Shown here: piece after piece, positions 18,657 to 26,560 of the stretch
Position numbering within the stretch: position 1 is the stretch's first letter
Layout of the letters: each line of letters begins with the position of its first letter
Assembly: GCF_024498295.1 (NCBI RefSeq)
Contig: NZ_CP101827.1
Coordinates: 810,001 to 874,000, forward strand
Reading direction: 5' to 3'
DNA: 64,000 nt
DNA from: Thermocaproicibacter melissae
GTDB lineage: Bacteria; Bacillota; Clostridia; Oscillospirales; Acutalibacteraceae
The notes under the pieces: generated by a model
What the model was told of the DNA's origin: nothing
Database searches by the model: none
The model's input: the letters and a program-made list of their open reading frames with translations, nothing else
Position numbers and translations under genes: made by a program

Positions 18657-20184
18657 ACAGCCTGTCGAAAAAGTCCAGTGAAAGCTGGGCTTTTTCGTTG
18701 TAAAATGGTAAAATATAGACAGGTGATGAAAGATGCTGGAACGGGAAAAACTACGCAGAGATGCAGTGGAATTTGTGAATACAGACCTATTGGTGCCGGG
18801 AAATCATCTGCTGCGAAAGATTGACAGCGCGGTAGATTTTAGCCATATTTATGATTTTGTAGAAGATTTGTATTGTGAGGGCAACGGTCGTCCTAGTGTG
18901 GACCCGGTCGTCCTGTTTAAGATTGTTCTGATCCAGCATCTGTACGGAATTCCCTCTTTACGCCGGACGATGCAGGAAATCAATATGAATATCGCGTATC
19001 GGTGGTTTCTGGGATATACACTGAACGAGGAGCTGCCGCATTTCTCCACTGTGAGTTACAATTTTAAGCACCGGTTCACAGAGGAAACCGTGGAGCAGGT
19101 GTTTTCGTGGATTTTGCAGGAGGCAAATTACGCCGGATATTTGGAGCCGGAAGCAGTATTTGTGGATGGGACGCATATCAAAGCAAACGCCAACATCAAC
19201 AAAAAGATCAAAAAGGCAGTTCCTCAGGCGGCAAAGCGATATGCCTCAGAATTAATGGAAGAGGTTAACGCTGACCGGGAAGATCATGGGAAGAAGCCAT
19301 TCGACAGTACTCCGAAACCGCCGAAGGAAAAAGAAATCATGGTGTCCAAAACAGACCCGGAAAGCGGGTTGTTCCAAAAGGGAGAACACAAGAAGTGCTT
19401 TGCCTACGAAGCACATACGGCCTGCGACAAACACAATTTTGTCCTTGACGTTGAGGTGACTCCGGGAAACGTACATGACAGTGTAGCATTTGACGCGGTC
19501 TATGGCAAAGTGACTCAACGGTTTCCTGAAATTGAAACGGTGGTGGCGGACGCCGCATACAAAACGCCGCATATCTGTAAACGGGTGTTTGACGACGGGC
19601 GGGTACTTTCCACAGCATACAAGCGGCCAATGACCAAAGCAGGAAATCTGGAATGGTGGAAGTATGTATACGACGAATATTATGACTGTGTGATCTGCCC
19701 GGAATATCAGGTTCTGCATTATGCAACAACCAACCGTGAGGGATACCGGGAATACAAAAGCCGGAGTTACATCTGCGAAAAATGTCCATTCCGTTCTCGC
19801 TGCACCGAGAGTAAAAGCTGTACGAAAACCGTAACGCGGCATGTGTGGCAGGATTATGTGGAGCTTGCGGAAGATATCAGGCACACACCGAAATACAAAG
19901 AGCTTTACAAAAAACGAAAAGAAACCATTGAGCGTGTCTTCGCCGATGCAAAAGTGAAATATGGGATGCGGTACACGCTCTACCGGGGCTTAACTCAAGT
20001 GACGAATTGGGTTAAGCTTAAGTTTGCTGCCATGAATCTCAAAAAGCTGGCAATGTGGAAATGGAGGGATGGCCATCCCTCCGGGTTTTTATTGATTTTA
20101 CTTTGCTTATTTTCCTATCCTGCATATTATCAAGAGAACCCATCCTTCGTTTAACCGCGTTGGATGGGTTCTTCGACAATCTGA
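18657..20184 (+). mobile_element. IS1182-family insertion sequence
   Basis: This 1,528-base element carries one transposase gene and is bounded by 28-bp direct repeats that are themselves a terminator hairpin. The ends are imperfect inverted repeats: CAGCCTGTCGAAAAA at the left, and CAGATTGTCGAAGAA as the complement of the right. Just inside each end is a hairpin: AAAAAGTCCAG/CTGGGCTTTTT at 18672-18699 and GAACCCATCC/GGATGGGTTC at about 20134-20170. IS1182 relatives are known to favour palindromic targets. The element looks complete and potentially active. Confidence 0.88.
18733..20154 (+). CDS. IS1182-family transposase
   Basis: This 473-residue DDE transposase has an N-terminal DUF772-like region (IPSLRRTMQEINMN, YRWFLGY) and catalytic acidic residues in VDGTHIKANAN and VVADAAYKTP. 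A cysteine cluster lies at CEKCPFRSRCTESKSC. The C-terminal catalytic Glu is in ERVFADAKVKYGMRY. The ATG follows AGGTGATGAAAG. The last 20 or so residues run towards the subterminal hairpin. No frameshift is seen. Confidence 0.92.
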   Translation: MLEREKLRRDAVEFVNTDLLVPGNHLLRKIDSAVDFSHIYDFVEDLYCEGNGRPSVDPVVLFKIVLIQHLYGIPSLRRTMQEINMNIAYRWFLGYTLNEELPHFSTVSYNFKHRFTEETVEQVFSWILQEANYAGYLEPEAVFVDGTHIKANANINKKIKKAVPQAAKRYASELMEEVNADREDHGKKPFDSTPKPPKEKEIMVSKTDPESGLFQKGEHKKCFAYEAHTACDKHNFVLDVEVTPGNVHDSVAFDAVYGKVTQRFPEIETVVADAAYKTPHICKRVFDDGRVLSTAYKRPMTKAGNLEWWKYVYDEYYDCVICPEYQVLHYATTNREGYREYKSRSYICEKCPFRSRCTESKSCTKTVTRHVWQDYVELAEDIRHTPKYKELYKKRKETIERVFADAKVKYGMRYTLYRGLTQVTNWVKLKFAAMNLKKLAMWKWRDGHPSGFLLILLCLFSYPAYYQENPSFV

Positions 20185-20212
20185 GGGGCAGGAAACAGAT
20201 GTTTCCTGCCCC
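20185..20212. repeat. Right copy of the 28-bp palindromic direct repeat
   Basis: This copy is identical to 18629-18656, including the AGAT loop, and abuts the right end of the IS1182 element. On the minus strand it lies 15 bases after the stop of the ABC permease gene, as expected of its terminator. Its T run has been displaced by the insertion. Confidence 0.85.
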
Positions 20213-20226
20213 AAAAATTCAAACTG

Positions 20227-21024
20227 TCACTCAAGATTTAGTTTTTTACTGAGAATCCAGTTTGTAAGAAAGTAAAACGCTACTCCGAAAACTGCGCAAT
20301 ATAAAATTGCGATTCCAAAGAATATGCTCAACTTTCCGATTACATCCGGTCCATCCAGTGACCATATCCACATGTTATTATTATCAAGACCTATTAGAAA
20401 AGAAAGGACAATTTGTTCAACCACTGAAAATCCGATAAACGTTCCAAAAGACGCTAGCAGCTTATGCTTACTGCTGAAATTTCCAACCGAAATGGAAGCA
20501 TAAATTTGAAGGACAAAAGAAAGACATGAAACAATTAAGAAAACAATACCTTCTATAAGCAGTAATGTGGCCCATCCTCCGTAATTTCCGAACAATAGTC
20601 CTAGATCTTTCCAAAACTCCATAAATTCATCTTGAGTCGCTTTATCGCCAACGATAATGAGGACAGAAACAAAGGCAACGATCATACTGAGAATCGTCCA
20701 CATGACAGACACAATCATTTTGCAGTCAATATGACTGTGTACCTTGACGGGCAGAGTAAACGAGAGGTAACCTTCATCGCCAAGAAGATTTTTCTGGAAA
20801 CGCTGAATGGTAACAACAAGTGTCATAACGAAAGATGCCGCAATTGACAGGGCATAAACAAAGGCTGTGATTACCAAGGGCAATGCCGTTGTATTAGAAA
20901 TATCATCAAAATTCAAGGCAATAAATGTCTTAATCAGCAAGGAACAAACCAGAATCAAGGCAAAGATTGGTAGAAAAATACGCTGAGTTGCCTTAATTTC
21001 ATATCTCAAAAGTTTTCTTAACAT
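20227..21024 (-). CDS. ABC transporter permease (last gene of GntR-ABC cluster)
   Basis: This 265-residue protein has about six membrane helices and short loops, without a solute-binding domain. MLRKLLRYEIKATQRIF and LLGDEGYLSFTLPVK are typical of the small bacitracin/YtrC-type ABC-2 permeases of Firmicutes. Its start overlaps the preceding ATPase gene by 7 bases. It ends the cluster, and the terminator palindrome at 20185-20212 follows. The substrate is unknown; related ytr clusters respond to wall-active antibiotics. Confidence 0.82.
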   Translation of the reverse strand: MLRKLLRYEIKATQRIFLPIFALILVCSLLIKTFIALNFDDISNTTALPLVITAFVYALSIAASFVMTLVVTIQRFQKNLLGDEGYLSFTLPVKVHSHIDCKMIVSVMWTILSMIVAFVSVLIIVGDKATQDEFMEFWKDLGLLFGNYGGWATLLLIEGIVFLIVSCLSFVLQIYASISVGNFSSKHKLLASFGTFIGFSVVEQIVLSFLIGLDNNNMWIWSLDGPDVIGKLSIFFGIAILYCAVFGVAFYFLTNWILSKKLNLE

Positions 21025-21722
21025 CTGAACACCTCCCGGAAAAGCGCATCAACGCTCTTGTTCTCCTTTTCACGGATTTCATCCACGCTGGAGGTCAGTA
21101 TAATGTTTCCTTTGTTGATAAAAATTACGTTGTCGAGGATTTTTTCTACATCGGTAATCAGGTGCGTAGAGATCAGCAGCGAAGCATTTTCACTGTAATT
21201 GCTGATTATTGTATCGAGGATATAGTCGCGTGCCGCGGGGTCAACGCCGCCAATCGGTTCATCGAGAATATACAGTTCCGCGTTTCTGCTCATAACCAAA
21301 ATAAGCTGAACTTTTTCCTTCGTGCCTTTCGACATCGTTTTTAATCGGTCATTCGGGTTGATGTTCAGACGCTGAAGCATGTCGTAAGCTTTTACCTTGT
21401 CGAAATTCTCGTAAAAATCCCCAAAAAAGTCAATCATGTTCCGAACGGACATCCAGTCATTCAGGTATGTGCGTTCTGGTAGATAAGAAATGATTTTCTT
21501 GGATTCCACCCCGGGTTTCATTCCGTTCACGGTAATTTCTCCCGAAGTAGGAGTAATTAAGCCGTTTATCAGCTTAATGAGGGTTGTCTTTCCGCTGCCG
21601 TTCGGGCCAAGGAGACCAACAATTTTCCCTCTCGGAATGGACAGATTGACCGAAGCCAACGCCATGCAGCCCGGAAAAATCTTGGTCAGGTTCTTGCACT
21701 CAACTATGCTGTTGTTCTCCAA
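21018..21722 (-). CDS. ABC transporter ATP-binding protein (YtrB-like)
   Basis: This 234-residue ATPase has Walker A GPNGSGKTT, the signature-region variant MSKGTKEKVQLILV, and Walker B LYILDEPIGGVDP. The GVD in place of GLD and the degenerate signature fit the YtrB/YxlF-type group found beside GntR regulators. Its start overlaps the GntR gene by 23 bases, so translation is coupled. It pairs with the permease downstream. Confidence 0.87.
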   Translation of the reverse strand: MENNSIVECKNLTKIFPGCMALASVNLSIPRGKIVGLLGPNGSGKTTLIKLINGLITPTSGEITVNGMKPGVESKKIISYLPERTYLNDWMSVRNMIDFFGDFYENFDKVKAYDMLQRLNINPNDRLKTMSKGTKEKVQLILVMSRNAELYILDEPIGGVDPAARDYILDTIISNYSENASLLISTHLITDVEKILDNVIFINKGNIILTSSVDEIREKENKSVDALFREVFRC

Positions 21723-22092
21723 GGTTCTCTTCCTCCTTCATGATGCTGCTTAGTAGGTTGATTGTCTGCTGTGTGTCATAACCGAGCTGATTCATTTTCC
21801 TGAGAAATTCATGGATTACTTCAACCGCAAGACCGTTCTTGATCTGCATGATCTTATCCACATCCTCTGTCACAAATCTCCCGCTAGTTCTCTGGGAATA
21901 CAAAAGTCCGTCTGCCTCTAGCTGTGACAAGGCTCGCTGCATTGTGTTTGGGTTAACTGCAGCATCCGCTGCCATTTCACGCACTGACGGCAGCTTTGCC
22001 CCTGCCGGATAAACGCCTGAGACAATCATTAGCTGGATCTGTTCAATTAACTGGGTATAAATCGGACGATCGGATTTTAAGTCCCACGACAT
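21700..22092 (-). CDS. GntR-family regulator, YtrA subfamily
   Basis: This 130-residue regulator has an N-terminal winged helix: DRPIYTQLIEQIQLMI, GAKLPSVREMAADAAVNPNTMQ (key residues 33-54) and SQRTSGRFVTED. Only a short C-terminal dimerisation tail follows, as in YtrA-type GntR proteins, which lack a large ligand domain. These repress their own ABC transporter operons. It lies in the middle of a five-gene cluster, 42 bases after a permease gene and overlapping an ATPase gene. The palindrome at 23795-23822 is its likely operator. Confidence 0.9.
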   Translation of the reverse strand: MSWDLKSDRPIYTQLIEQIQLMIVSGVYPAGAKLPSVREMAADAAVNPNTMQRALSQLEADGLLYSQRTSGRFVTEDVDKIMQIKNGLAVEVIHEFLRKMNQLGYDTQQTINLLSSIMKEEENLGEQQHS

Positions 22093-22133
22093 ATTGTCAC
22101 CTTTGCTTTCTTTTGTGAATCATTTGAGAAGTA

Positions 22134-22862
22134 TTATGAAAAGTCCTTCTTCCGGAAGAAAACAATTCCGGCAACAAAAAACACCGCCATGGTTACAAGA
22201 GTTATGACAATTGGATCACGAAACTGATCAACCGGTTTTGAAATAATGGCTGACATTTGCGTTTTCAGAAGATAATCAATTCCCTTATCGCATTTAATCA
22301 GAGTTAAAATCAGGTCAGTAAAATAGAAGCCACCATAGTAGAAAAAGATTGCAAGCGTACTTTTATTGAAAAGTTGAATGAAAAAAATGGACATGGAAAT
22401 TGCGGCAATATAAACCAAGCAGGAAGCTCCGAAACGTTCAAAGAACACTTTCATGAAATCCCATGTGAAATCCGAATCTTTTGGAAGAATCAGGGCAGCG
22501 CAGCCAAAGAAGAAGAACAGAACGACTGCTGCCATAATTACACCCAGAATAATTGTCGTCAGCCATTTTGAAATATACAGTACTGTACGGTTCGTTCCGA
22601 ATGCGATTGTATTCTTCAGCGTATGGTCGCGGAATTCTTCCGCATAAACGATTTGAGTAAGCATCGGAATCAGAAAGACAGGATAACCCAAAAGCTCAAC
22701 TCCGAGTTCTGTTGCTCCGGTCCAATTTCCAGCCCCACCACCTCGCATGGCAAACACCAATGCAACGCAAAGTCCAGAAACAACAAGCGTCATAATAAAG
22801 AAATATGCACGATGAAATGTTTTATATAAATCAGCATGAATCATTTTAAGCATTCTGGCCAA
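22134..22862 (-). CDS. ABC transporter permease (YtrF/BcrB-like, membrane-spanning)
   Basis: This 242-residue membrane protein has about six helices. The loop YAEEFRDHTLKNTIAFGTNR is typical of lantibiotic/bacitracin-type (BcrB, SpaE) ABC-2 permeases. Its start overlaps the ATPase gene upstream by 17 bases. Together they form the first transporter of the cluster. Exact substrate is unknown. Confidence 0.83.
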   Translation of the reverse strand: MARMLKMIHADLYKTFHRAYFFIMTLVVSGLCVALVFAMRGGGAGNWTGATELGVELLGYPVFLIPMLTQIVYAEEFRDHTLKNTIAFGTNRTVLYISKWLTTIILGVIMAAVVLFFFFGCAALILPKDSDFTWDFMKVFFERFGASCLVYIAAISMSIFFIQLFNKSTLAIFFYYGGFYFTDLILTLIKCDKGIDYLLKTQMSAIISKPVDQFRDPIVITLVTMAVFFVAGIVFFRKKDFS

Positions 22863-23769
22863 CCCCCATCAGTTTGATGAAATACTGTTCCAAGCTGATA
22901 CCGGCACGATATACCTGTGAAACCACAACTCCGCCTTCCACGAGAGCTTTCACAAACAGTTCCGGTGAATCGAAATTTTCATTGACATGAATCGAATTTT
23001 CTCCGACAACTTCAAAGTTTTCGCAGGAACAGTTGTTTCTCAGAATTTCCGAAGCAAGCTGCACATTATCTACATCAATCTGCAGGTAAGTGCGGCATTT
23101 TTCTTTCAGCTCTTCAGCCGTAATGGCTTCCACAAGGCTACCTTTGCTGATAAATCCATAGGTGGTAGCAATCTGCGAAAGCTCACCGAGAATATGGCTG
23201 GAAATTAAAATTGTCGTCTTCTTTTCCTTGTTGAGTTTCAGGATAATTTCGCGGAATTCCTTGATTCCCATTGGATCCAAGCCATTGATCGGTTCATCCA
23301 GAATCAAAACTTCCGGATTATCCATGATAGCCAGCGCAAGGCCTAGGCGCTGCTTCATGCCAAGGGAAAAATTCTTAAACTTTTTGTTTCCGGTTTTATC
23401 GAGCCCGACAATTCTCAGTGCGCTTTCAATATTGCCCTTGTTTTTGCCGCCGCGCTGAATACGATAATACTCCAAATTTTCTCTTGCGGAAAGATATGGG
23501 AAGAAACTGGGAGTTTCAATCATGCTTCCCATGTGATTTCTTGCCATTTCAAGCCCACGTTCCGAGGAGTGGCCAAACAGCTCAAGTTCTCCGCTTGAAC
23601 GCGGCGTCAGTCCGGTGATGAGCTTGAGCAGTGTAGTCTTCCCCGCTCCGTTCTGACCCACAAGCGCATAAATATCACCGCGGTTGACTCGAATGCTTAA
23701 ATCCGACACTGCCGCGAACTTTCCATATCTTTTTGTGATATTTTTTGTCTGGATTACAGTTTCGCTCAT
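22846..23769 (-). CDS. ABC transporter ATP-binding protein (bacitracin/lantibiotic type)
   Basis: This 307-residue ATPase is the first gene of the cluster. Walker A is GQNGAGKTT, the signature is FSLGMKQRLGLAL and Walker B is VLILDEPINGLDP. The length and C-terminal extension match BcrA/lantibiotic-immunity ATPases. The promoter and palindromic operator lie 26-77 bases upstream. The partner permease gene overlaps its 3' end. Confidence 0.9.
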   Translation of the reverse strand: MSETVIQTKNITKRYGKFAAVSDLSIRVNRGDIYALVGQNGAGKTTLLKLITGLTPRSSGELELFGHSSERGLEMARNHMGSMIETPSFFPYLSARENLEYYRIQRGGKNKGNIESALRIVGLDKTGNKKFKNFSLGMKQRLGLALAIMDNPEVLILDEPINGLDPMGIKEFREIILKLNKEKKTTILISSHILGELSQIATTYGFISKGSLVEAITAEELKEKCRTYLQIDVDNVQLASEILRNNCSCENFEVVGENSIHVNENFDSPELFVKALVEGGVVVSQVYRAGISLEQYFIKLMGVGQNA

Positions 23770-23794
23770 TTTATCGCCCCTCTGTATTATTGTC

Positions 23795-23822
23795 TTATTG
23801 TACTAAGTGCTTAATACAATAA
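23795..23822. promoter_or_regulatory. Palindromic operator, probable GntR/YtrA site
   Basis: TTATTGTACTAAG and CTTAATACAATAA form a 13-base inverted repeat with one mismatched pair around TG. It overlaps the -10 element of the promoter at 23819-23846 and extends over the expected transcription start. GTACTAA/TTAATAC-type half-sites fit the YtrA subfamily, and the only regulator in the transcript is of that type. Confidence 0.7.
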
Positions 23823-23846
23823 TACATGATTATTTTTCATTGTCAA
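23819..23846 (-). promoter_or_regulatory. Promoter of the GntR-ABC cluster
   Basis: On the minus strand TTGACA (23841-23846) is followed after 16 bases by TATTAT (23819-23824). The operator palindrome overlaps the -10, so repressor binding would block initiation. It drives the five genes 23769 to 20227. Confidence 0.72.
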
Positions 23847-23864
23847 GACCGTTTTGAAAAAAAT

Positions 23865-23893
23865 ATAAAAAAATCCGGGACAACGTCCCGGAT
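23865..23893 (-). terminator. Terminator of the PASTA pseudokinase gene
   Basis: ATCCGGGAC (23873-23881) pairs with GTCCCGGAT (23885-23893) around a 3-base loop. On the minus strand it is followed by a run of seven T residues. It separates the pseudokinase gene from the ABC cluster promoter. Confidence 0.88.
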
Positions 23894-23909
23894 GATAGAG
23901 ATTCGGTTT

Positions 23910-25595
23910 TTATTGTATCTGAGAAGCCGGCTTAGGTCCCAAACTTACCAAAATCGTTACGGTAGAGCCGTAAGCCATCTGGCTGCCTGCTTTAACATCT
24001 TTATACCCGATTACCAATCCTTTTGGAATCTTATCGCTGTACTCAGAACCTTGAATCGGAACAAAGCCAGCGGACGTAACCAAGGCAGAGGCTTCGTTCA
24101 AAGCCTTCCCCGTAATTGCAGGCAATGTGCGGACTGCTGCACCCTGGCTGACTACTACCACAATCGTGGAACCGCGCTGCATTTTTGTTCCGGGTTTCGG
24201 GTCCTGGGAGATGATTTTTCCTTCTTCAATCGTATCGCTGAACTCCGTACTAGTCTCAGCAATATTATAATCCTGATCAGAATCAGCCGCGGATTGCGCG
24301 GCTACAAGTTCGTTATAATCCTTTCCCACAAGATTGGGAACTGTAATCTGATCAATTGCGCTTTCTGCGTTCGACGACACAATCTGCGAACTTTCCTGAG
24401 AAACCGCGCTGGATACGGAAGCCTGCGCTACGCGACTCTGTATGCCTTTGTTATTCATCCAAACAATTGCAATCGCGACAAAAATAACAAGCATCACAAG
24501 GCACGAAGAAATGACCCAAACGAAGCCTGAGACTTCTTTTTTCTCCGGCTTTTCCTTCTCTGCCTTTTCCGAGTTTCTTGGCTCAACTGCGGCAATTCGG
24601 TCAAATCTCTGACTTGACTCAAGGGCAGCCGCCACGCTAGGCGCTGCAGTGATTTCTTCCCGCAGGCGTTCAAAACTCTGCGTACGTTTTTCAGGATCAA
24701 CCTGCAGAGCATTTGCTATTGCAGAAACCACATACGGCGGCAGGCTATGCATAATGGAATTTGGAATCAATAGACGCGCATCCGTGCGGCGTCTCGGAGC
24801 TTCCGGCGGAAGCTGGCCGGTTAATGCAAAGAAAAGTGAGGCAGCAAAGCCATAAACGTCAGTGGCTTCGCTTGGCTTGTCACCCATAACATACTGCTCG
24901 ATTGCAGCACATCCCGGCGCGAGATCGGGAGGTAAATCGGTGTCCATCTGGCGCACTGCGGCAATGGAAAATCCACCGAGTTTCATTTTCCCGTCACGCA
25001 TAATCATCAATGTATCCGGAGAAATGCCGAGATGCAGAATTGAATGAGCATGAAGTTCTTTAAGAGCAGATAAAACCGGCATAAAGAGCTGGCGTGCGAC
25101 ATTCCAGCTAACGTGACCGCCGCTGCGCTTTACAAAATAGCGCAGCGTAATGCTGTCATTCCATTCGGAAACCGTGTAGGCAACGCCGTTTTCTTCAAAA
25201 ATGTCGTAAATCTGAATAATTGCGGAAAGCTCACGCATATGCGCGATTTCACGAGAATAGCGGAGGAACTCCGTAAGGTTCTCCTGAAACGGGAGCTCAC
25301 TTCCGCCGAGAATTCGGACGGATTTGCCGTCCTCTTTCCTTTCAGCAATGGAAGCAGGATAAAATTCATGAATCTCAACGCGTATATTTAGGACATTGTC
25401 TATTCCGATATAGGTGAACCCTTCGCCGTTGCTCCGCAGAGCACGTCCCACCGAATAACGTTTCTGAAGCGTTGTTCCATACGGCAATGCACCCGCAATC
25501 TGCGGCTCGCCTTTCCGATGACCGCAAACCGGGCAAACATCTTTCCCCTGCATGTCGGACATACAGTACATACATAGATTGCTGAATTCGGTCAT
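23910..25595 (-). CDS. Zinc-ribbon, pseudokinase and PASTA transmembrane protein
   Basis: This protein of about 561 residues is built like a PrkC-type Ser/Thr kinase. It has an N-terminal four-Cys ribbon (CMYC at 8-11, CPVC at 21-24), a kinase-like domain (about 40-315), one membrane helix (about 357-380) and two extracellular PASTA repeats (VPNLVGKDYNE onward). The fold is recognisable from the PG.AAIEQY and TDVYGFAASLFFALTG segments. The catalytic residues are not: VAIK is VEIH, HRD is HLG, and DFG is GGF. I infer a pseudokinase that senses peptidoglycan or lipid II. The ATG at 25595 follows GGAGG. A terminator follows the gene. Confidence 0.85.
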   Translation of the reverse strand: MTEFSNLCMYCMSDMQGKDVCPVCGHRKGEPQIAGALPYGTTLQKRYSVGRALRSNGEGFTYIGIDNVLNIRVEIHEFYPASIAERKEDGKSVRILGGSELPFQENLTEFLRYSREIAHMRELSAIIQIYDIFEENGVAYTVSEWNDSITLRYFVKRSGGHVSWNVARQLFMPVLSALKELHAHSILHLGISPDTLMIMRDGKMKLGGFSIAAVRQMDTDLPPDLAPGCAAIEQYVMGDKPSEATDVYGFAASLFFALTGQLPPEAPRRRTDARLLIPNSIMHSLPPYVVSAIANALQVDPEKRTQSFERLREEITAAPSVAAALESSQRFDRIAAVEPRNSEKAEKEKPEKKEVSGFVWVISSCLVMLVIFVAIAIVWMNNKGIQSRVAQASVSSAVSQESSQIVSSNAESAIDQITVPNLVGKDYNELVAAQSAADSDQDYNIAETSTEFSDTIEEGKIISQDPKPGTKMQRGSTIVVVVSQGAAVRTLPAITGKALNEASALVTSAGFVPIQGSEYSDKIPKGLVIGYKDVKAGSQMAYGSTVTILVSLGPKPASQIQ

Positions 25596-25715
25596 ACACA
25601 AGCCTCCGAACTGAAATAAAGGTTCACTTTATTTTGCTCCGCCGGTATATTATTATCCATTTTTTGGGGAAATTTTTCCTACATAAGTACATTCCAGTTA
25701 GGCTGGAAATAAGTT

Positions 25716-26459
25716 TTATTCCTCTTCGATATCACTATTGTCCCAGTTATGCCACACATTTTGCACGTCATCATTATCTTCGAGAGCATCCAAAAGATGC
25801 TGCATATTGGAAATTGCGCCTTGATCTTCTAGCTTATTATAGGTTAAAGGCACCATTTGAATTTCTGCCGTGACGAACTCATAACCTTTGTCCTGCAGGT
25901 CTGAAAGGACTCCGCTGAAATCGTCAGGCTCGGTGTAAATGGTAAATACATCATCATCTGCCTGAAAATCAGAAGCGCCAGCTTCCAGGGCATCTTCCAT
26001 AACCTTATCTTCATTAAGCCCTTCACGCTCGATTTCGAGAACACCTTTGCGGTTGAACAGGAAAGAAACACAACCGGTTGTTCCAAGGTTGCCGCCGAAT
26101 TTATCAAAATAATGGCGAAGGTCTCCGGCTGTTCTATTACGGTTGTCCGTCAGTGTTTCCACAATCAGAGCAATACCGTTCGGGCCATACCCTTCATAAG
26201 TAATATTCTCATATTTCGTGTCGTCACCGTCTCCGGCAGCACGCTTGATAATGCGCTCTATGTTTTCGTTCGGCACATTTGCGGCCTTAGCTTTCGCAAT
26301 GCAATCTCTCAGCCGGGAGTTAGCAACCGGATCCGGTCCGCCGCCCTCTTTAACCGCAACAGCAAGCTCACGTCCGATTTTTGTGAAAATTTTCGCTCTG
26401 GCGCTGTCTGTCTTTTCCTTTTTTCGCTTGATATTGTTCCATTTTGAATGGCCTGACAT
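25716..26459 (-). CDS. YebC/PmpR family regulator or translation factor
   Basis: This 247-residue protein is a full-length member of the YebC/TACO1 family. The start GHSKWNNIKRKK and the segment NRTAGDLRHYFDKFGGNLG are signatures. These proteins were long called transcriptional regulators; more recent work on relatives supports a role in translation of proline-rich stretches. The ATG follows GGAGGAACTCTTT. It has its own promoter at 26516-26544 and lies 120 bases before the pseudokinase gene. Confidence 0.95.
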   Translation of the reverse strand: MSGHSKWNNIKRKKEKTDSARAKIFTKIGRELAVAVKEGGGPDPVANSRLRDCIAKAKAANVPNENIERIIKRAAGDGDDTKYENITYEGYGPNGIALIVETLTDNRNRTAGDLRHYFDKFGGNLGTTGCVSFLFNRKGVLEIEREGLNEDKVMEDALEAGASDFQADDDVFTIYTEPDDFSGVLSDLQDKGYEFVTAEIQMVPLTYNKLEDQGAISNMQHLLDALEDNDDVQNVWHNWDNSDIEEE

Positions 26460-26515
26460 AAAGAGTTCCTCCCAGTTTATTCCTTGTTTGAAGGCTGTAA
26501 AACAGCTAGTTTAAT

Positions 26516-26544
26516 ATTATACTATTGTGTTGTTAAGTTGACAA
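26516..26544 (-). promoter_or_regulatory. Promoter of the yebC-type gene
   Basis: TTGTCA (26539-26544, minus strand) and TATAAT (26516-26521) are separated by 17 bases. The start codon is 57 bases downstream of the -10. Confidence 0.7.
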
Positions 26545-26560
26545 GTACCGCGCCTGCAAC

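Noticed and set aside
19252-19884. Long open frame on the minus strand inside the IS1182 transposase
   Set aside because: It lies wholly antisense to a well-conserved DDE transposase, has no ribosome site and no recognisable motif.
18629-20212. The two identical palindromes as a CRISPR or REP-type repeat
   Set aside because: There are only two copies, exactly flanking one insertion sequence. A duplicated terminator explains them better.
23910-25595. The PASTA protein as an ordinary active Ser/Thr kinase
   Set aside because: The Lys, the catalytic-loop Asp and the metal-binding Asp are all replaced, so activity by the usual mechanism is not supported.
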